The position numbers and the translations under genes were made by a program. Below the pieces are notes generated by a model. The model saw only the letters and a program-made list of their open reading frames with translations. It had not been told where the DNA came from and did not search any database. Positions 13,976 through 17,172 of a stretch of DNA of 17,172 bases are shown in pieces; within the stretch, counting starts at the first letter, position 1; every line of letters begins with the position of its first letter. Source of the stretch: Candidatus Methanoperedens sp. GTDB taxonomy: Archaea > Halobacteriota > Methanosarcinia > Methanosarcinales > Methanoperedenaceae. The DNA lies in assembly GCA_027460605.1 (NCBI GenBank), contig JAPZAN010000052.1, positions 3,927 to 21,098 of the forward strand, in the 5' to 3' direction.

Positions 13976-15547
13976 CTACATATCATTGCCGGAATACGAT
14001 AAGCTCAGGCTTTTATTAATAATCGGGAAGTCGGGAACGATATTATCAAGCACTGCGTACTCAATCGCCAGCCAGTTGCAAAACGACGGGTCCCTGACCT
14101 TGCATCTTACTATCATGTTGTTTTTTATCATTACCCAGTAAAGCGTTTCTCCCCTCGGTGCTTCCGTGTATCCCAGTGCATAACCATCCGGAATTTCGCT
14201 GATGTCGATTTTGATTTCACCCTCCGGAAGCGACCAGAGCGCCTGTTCTATCAATCCTATGGATTCGCATACTTCATCGGCGCGCACAAGCGTTCGTGCG
14301 TTCACATCGCCCGCTTTTTGCACCGGCACCTTGAAATTGAATTCAGAATAGGCTGCATACGGATGGTCGCGCCGCATGTCCCTGTCGATACCAGAAGCGC
14401 GGGCTATCGGTCCCACCACATGCAATCCTTTTGCAATATCATTGTAAATCCGCCCTGTGGTTTCAATCCTGTCAACAAGGGATGGTATTGACATCAGGTA
14501 CTCAATCAGCTCCCTGAAATCATGCTGTATCTCAGACAATTTGAGTAAGATTTCATCCTTCTTATCACCTATGTCGCGGCGCACGCCGCCGATTGCATTC
14601 ATGCCCCGAAGGAGCCTGCTTCCCGTGACTTTTTCATTTAACTGTAATATTTCTTCCTTAAGCCTGTTGGCATGAGCCGCGCCCATGGCAAAAGCCACAT
14701 CGGTTGCAATCCCGGCGATATCTCCGAGATGATTATACACGCGTTCAAGTTCAAGGAGAACTACCCGAATATATTTTGCCCGTGCCGGAATATCAACACC
14801 CGCGATTCTCTCAACAGCCTGGCAGAAGGCTACCGCATGCGCTGCGGAGTTGTCGCCTGATATCCTTTCAGCAAGAAATACGGCTTTATCAAGGGATATA
14901 TTCTCAAACAGTTTTTCCACACCTTTATGCGTATAGAAATGCCGTATCTCAAGATTGATTATGGGCTCGCCTGCAACGCTGAACCTGAAATGCCCGGGCT
15001 CGATTACCCCTGCATGCACGGGTCCCACAGGAATTTCATAAACCCCTTCACCCTCAACGCGCCTGTACACATATTCACCCTCAACGCGCGACGGTTTTGT
15101 ATTAATATCAAAATCCTTCCGCAGCGGGTAAACCCCATCTGGCCAGTCCTCAAAATGCACAAGCCGCCTCGGGTCTGGATGACCAGCAGGAACCAGGCCG
15201 AACATATCCTGTATCTCGCGCTCATACCAGTTGGCTGCGGCAATCTTATGTGTAATGGAATTGTATTTGGGGGATTTTTCATCGACATTTATTTTTATTA
15301 TAATGAACGCATCGCCTTTGTCGATGGAAAACACATAATGGACTTTGAAACAACCTTCTTTTTTTCTCTCATCGGTTGCGAAAATTGAAACAAGGGGAAT
15401 ATCCAGATGGTGGTAAATATGGTCGCACATCTTCACATTTGCTTCTTTTTTTACGGTGAGATATGTTTCATTACGCGAGGTTATTTCATCAAGAATAGTA
15501 TTCCCAAATTCCTTTTTTAAAGCCTCAGTGAATTCCCTGTTCATCAT
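13976..15547 (-). CDS. NuoC-NuoD fused large subunit lacking NiFe ligands (Ehr-type)
   Basis: The N-terminal third is the 30 kDa NuoC-like domain (NWYEREIQDMFGL, then HPDPRRLVHFEDWP). The remainder is a NuoD/HycE-like large subunit (VGPVHAGVIEPGHFRFS, YTHKGVEKLFE, SRLLRGMNAIGGVRRD). In NiFe hydrogenases the metal sits on RxCGxC near the start and DPCxxC at the end. Here the corresponding positions read ERISGDNSAAH and RDPSFCNWLA, so all four ligands are absent. It therefore should not make or oxidise hydrogen. Such metal-free homologues define the Ehr complexes, whose reaction is not established. The start is set at the ATG at 15547 because AGGTGAT directly precedes the ATGATG pair (15542-15547); the second ATG at 15544 is equally possible. 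It lies immediately after the HyfF-like gene. Length is about 523 residues, normal for HyfG/HycE fusions. Confidence 0.92.
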   Translation of the reverse strand: MMNREFTEALKKEFGNTILDEITSRNETYLTVKKEANVKMCDHIYHHLDIPLVSIFATDERKKEGCFKVHYVFSIDKGDAFIIIKINVDEKSPKYNSITHKIAAANWYEREIQDMFGLVPAGHPDPRRLVHFEDWPDGVYPLRKDFDINTKPSRVEGEYVYRRVEGEGVYEIPVGPVHAGVIEPGHFRFSVAGEPIINLEIRHFYTHKGVEKLFENISLDKAVFLAERISGDNSAAHAVAFCQAVERIAGVDIPARAKYIRVVLLELERVYNHLGDIAGIATDVAFAMGAAHANRLKEEILQLNEKVTGSRLLRGMNAIGGVRRDIGDKKDEILLKLSEIQHDFRELIEYLMSIPSLVDRIETTGRIYNDIAKGLHVVGPIARASGIDRDMRRDHPYAAYSEFNFKVPVQKAGDVNARTLVRADEVCESIGLIEQALWSLPEGEIKIDISEIPDGYALGYTEAPRGETLYWVMIKNNMIVRCKVRDPSFCNWLAIEYAVLDNIVPDFPIINKSLSLSYSGNDM

Positions 15548-15554
15548 ATCACCT
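15545..15554 (-). promoter_or_regulatory. Ribosome binding site that sets the start of the large subunit
   Basis: On the minus strand AGGTGAT occupies 15554-15548 and is followed at once by ATGATG. The spacing suits the second ATG (15544) slightly better than the first (15547). Either excludes the upstream TTG at 15565. The site includes the stop codon of the HyfF-like gene. Confidence 0.65.
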
Positions 15555-17012
15555 GACAACCTCAACGACTTTCATTATCATATCATAAAAGAACGGCGGG
15601 ATATAAACGCCAAGCACAATGACAAATACAATCAGAATCGACATTGCTGCAAGCGTCCACCTGCTCACTTCCCCTTTTGTTATTCCGGGTTTAGGCGTCC
15701 CGAACACCATCTTGCTTATGTTGTTGAAAAAACCTGCAAATATCATAATCAGGAATAGCAGGAATAATACCGATGAAACATAATGACCCTGCAGGAACCC
15801 GGCTGCAAGTATTGTAAATTCGCTCAGGAATATGCTGAATGGCGGTGAACCAGTGATTGCAAGCGCGCCGATGATTAGCATAGGTCCTGTTACCGGCATT
15901 GATTTCACTATCCCGCTGACTTTATCTATCTCCTTTGTTTCATATTTTAATAGGACATTTCCGGCTCCGAAGAACATGAGGGATTTTGTCATTGCATGGT
16001 TGAACATGTGAAGAATGGCTCCGAATATCCCGTAAACGCCGCCAAAACCGATACCGAGCGCAACTATTCCCATGTGTTCAACGCTGCTGTAGGCAAGAAG
16101 CCGTTTATAGTCTTCCTGCAAAATGATAAAAGGAACTGCGATACCGAGAGACAGAAGCCCGAATATTATTAGGAGATTGCTTGTAAACCCGACACCGACG
16201 GATTTTGTGGCAATCGCATAAAATCTGATGATGCCGTACATGGCGCAGTTAAGAAGCACGCCTGAAAGAAGCGCGCTGACAGGCGTGGGAGCCTCGCTGT
16301 GGGCATCCGGAAGCCAGGTGTGCATGGGGGCAAGCCCGGCTTTTGTGCCGTACCCTATAAGGATGAAAATAAATGCAAGTTTCATTATGGTCGGGTCGAA
16401 CCGGTCTGCCACAGCTATAAGCGAAGTCCAGTTAAGCGCATCTCCCGTCTCACCAAGTATCTTCACAGCCGCATAATAAGTAAGAATTGTGCCGAAAAGC
16501 GCAAACGTGATGCCTACGGTGCATATTATCATGTATTTCCAGGCTGCTTCAACCGAGGATTTCCTGGAATAGAGAATCATCAGCAACGCGGATACGAGCG
16601 TGGTCATCTCGATGGCGATCCAGAGACCGAGGTTGTTCGTGACACCGACGAGAAGCATTGTGAACATGAAGAGATGGAAAAGAACGTAATACATTCTCAA
16701 TCGTTTTATATCCATTATGCTGCGGTCAAATTCATGCCCCATGTAACCGATAGAGTAAAAAGACGCAACAAAACCCACAATGGATACGATGAGCACAATA
16801 AACGCGCTGAATGCGTCCGCAAACAGGGCATTTTGCCATGTGACTATAGTACCGTATTTAAAAACATCATTTACTAGCGCCAATCCCAAAGCAAGTGTGG
16901 CTATTGACCCGATAACACTTACAGTCTCGACCTGTTTTCGGGTTTTTGTAAAGAAGCATATTACGCTTGTAAGGATAGGAGCAAGAAGCAAGTATTCGAT
17001 CATTGCGCTCAT
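15549..17012 (-). CDS. HyfF/NuoN/MrpD-like proton- or sodium-translocating membrane subunit
   Basis: This 487-residue polytopic protein belongs to the antiporter-like family that moves ions in complex I, Mrp antiporters and formate-hydrogenlyase-like complexes. It is hydrophobic throughout, with about 13-14 predicted helices. The two key charged residues are present: Glu135 in WIAIEMTT and Lys224 in GYGTKAGLAPMHTWLPDAHSEAPTPVSALLSG (written here as separated motifs GYGTKAGLAP, MHTWLPDAH, SEAPTPVSALL). A later HMFNHAMTKSLMFF segment carries the expected His and Lys. The pattern is closest to HyfF. The ATG at 17012 overlaps the stop of the HyfE-like gene; a second ATG three codons on is possible. 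Its intact ion-channel residues mean the complex can in principle pump or use an ion gradient even though its hydrogenase site is gone. Confidence 0.93.
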   Translation of the reverse strand: MSAMIEYLLLAPILTSVICFFTKTRKQVETVSVIGSIATLALGLALVNDVFKYGTIVTWQNALFADAFSAFIVLIVSIVGFVASFYSIGYMGHEFDRSIMDIKRLRMYYVLFHLFMFTMLLVGVTNNLGLWIAIEMTTLVSALLMILYSRKSSVEAAWKYMIICTVGITFALFGTILTYYAAVKILGETGDALNWTSLIAVADRFDPTIMKLAFIFILIGYGTKAGLAPMHTWLPDAHSEAPTPVSALLSGVLLNCAMYGIIRFYAIATKSVGVGFTSNLLIIFGLLSLGIAVPFIILQEDYKRLLAYSSVEHMGIVALGIGFGGVYGIFGAILHMFNHAMTKSLMFFGAGNVLLKYETKEIDKVSGIVKSMPVTGPMLIIGALAITGSPPFSIFLSEFTILAAGFLQGHYVSSVLFLLFLIMIFAGFFNNISKMVFGTPKPGITKGEVSRWTLAAMSILIVFVIVLGVYIPPFFYDMIMKVVEVVR

Positions 17013-17172
17013 CCTATCAATGTTTTAAGCATATCGGTATCGATGCTCTCGAATGTCTTGTTTATCCTGAATATCAGGATTCCCATGATAAGAACGCCTA
17101 TCAGGACATCGAAGAATATCCCGAGTTCAACAAGCAGGGGCATACCGTATGTCAGGGATATGGCGCCCAGGA
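17009..17172 (-). CDS. HyfE-like membrane subunit, 5' end beyond the window
   Basis: Only the C-terminal 53 residues are inside the window. They read LTYGMPLLVELGIFFDVL, then LIMGILIFRINKTFESIDTD, ending LKTLIG. This is the last helix and the characteristic FRINxTFxSxDTD tail of HyfE, the NuoK/MrpC-related small membrane subunit of hydrogenase-4-like complexes. The TGA overlaps the ATG of the HyfF-like gene. Further genes of the complex (HyfB-like and HyfC/NuoH-like) are expected upstream, beyond 17172. Confidence 0.85.
   Translation of the reverse strand, partial: LGAISLTYGMPLLVELGIFFDVLIGVLIMGILIFRINKTFESIDTDMLKTLIG

Noticed and set aside
15040..15095. Direct repeat TTCACCCTCAACGCG in the large-subunit gene
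   Set aside because: It encodes RVEGEYVYRRVEGEGVYE, a repeated phrase that I recall as typical of HyfG-type proteins, so it is probably protein constraint rather than a recent duplication.
13976..15547. Annotation as a group 4 NiFe hydrogenase large subunit
   Set aside because: All four metal-binding cysteines are missing, although the overall similarity to HycE/HyfG would prompt that label.

Overview
The window carries two convergent gene blocks from what looks like a methane-metabolising archaeon. I infer an ANME-2d/Methanoperedens-like or other Methanosarcinia-related lineage. The reasons are heterodisulfide reductase (Hdr) genes combined with MvhD and F420-binding FrhB/FdhB proteins, strong GGAGGTGA ribosome binding sites, and tight ATGA overlaps. 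Species-level assignment cannot be made from sequence reading alone. No rRNA, tRNA, CRISPR array or insertion sequence was seen.

Block 1 (+ strand, 3-11444) is an Hdr-type electron bifurcation/confurcation operon. Its order is a 5'-partial HdrD-like protein, HdrC, HdrB, a 1025-residue double HdrA, MvhD, a normal 684-residue HdrA, a second MvhD, a FrhB/FdhB-type F420 oxidoreductase, a small protein with a thrice-repeated NSSGLTPL-type motif, a short FdhA/NuoG-like protein that appears to lack the catalytic metal ligand, and a small basic protein. From hdrC onward the genes overlap or nearly touch, so they are probably one transcript. The simplest reading is a soluble complex linking F420/F420H2 (FdhB-like), through an iron-sulfur wire (the FdhA-like protein and MvhD), to flavin bifurcation on HdrA and to CoM-S-S-CoB chemistry on HdrB, with ferredoxin as the low-potential partner. 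Near 657-690 the HdrD-like gene loses its 3' end and hdrC loses its start codon at the same point, which suggests a deletion or an assembly fault.

The middle (11445-11977) holds one probable 48-residue two-helix membrane protein on the minus strand. Beyond it lies a 350-base non-coding stretch with short repeats and a possible hairpin.

Block 2 (- strand, 17172-11978) is a membrane complex related to formate hydrogenlyase and complex I. It reads HyfE-like (partial), HyfF/NuoN-like, a fused NuoC-NuoD-like large subunit, a NuoI-like ferredoxin and a NuoB-like small subunit. The large subunit lacks all four NiFe-binding cysteines, so this is not a hydrogenase. It fits the Ehr (energy-converting hydrogenase related) type. 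The last gene overlaps the NuoB-like gene by four bases and encodes a UspA domain fused to a complete Fic AMP-transferase domain, which is unusual.

Together the blocks could make and use reduced ferredoxin: the cytoplasmic Hdr assembly equilibrates F420, thiols and ferredoxin, and the membrane complex could couple an electron transfer to ion pumping. This functional link is inferred from proximity only.
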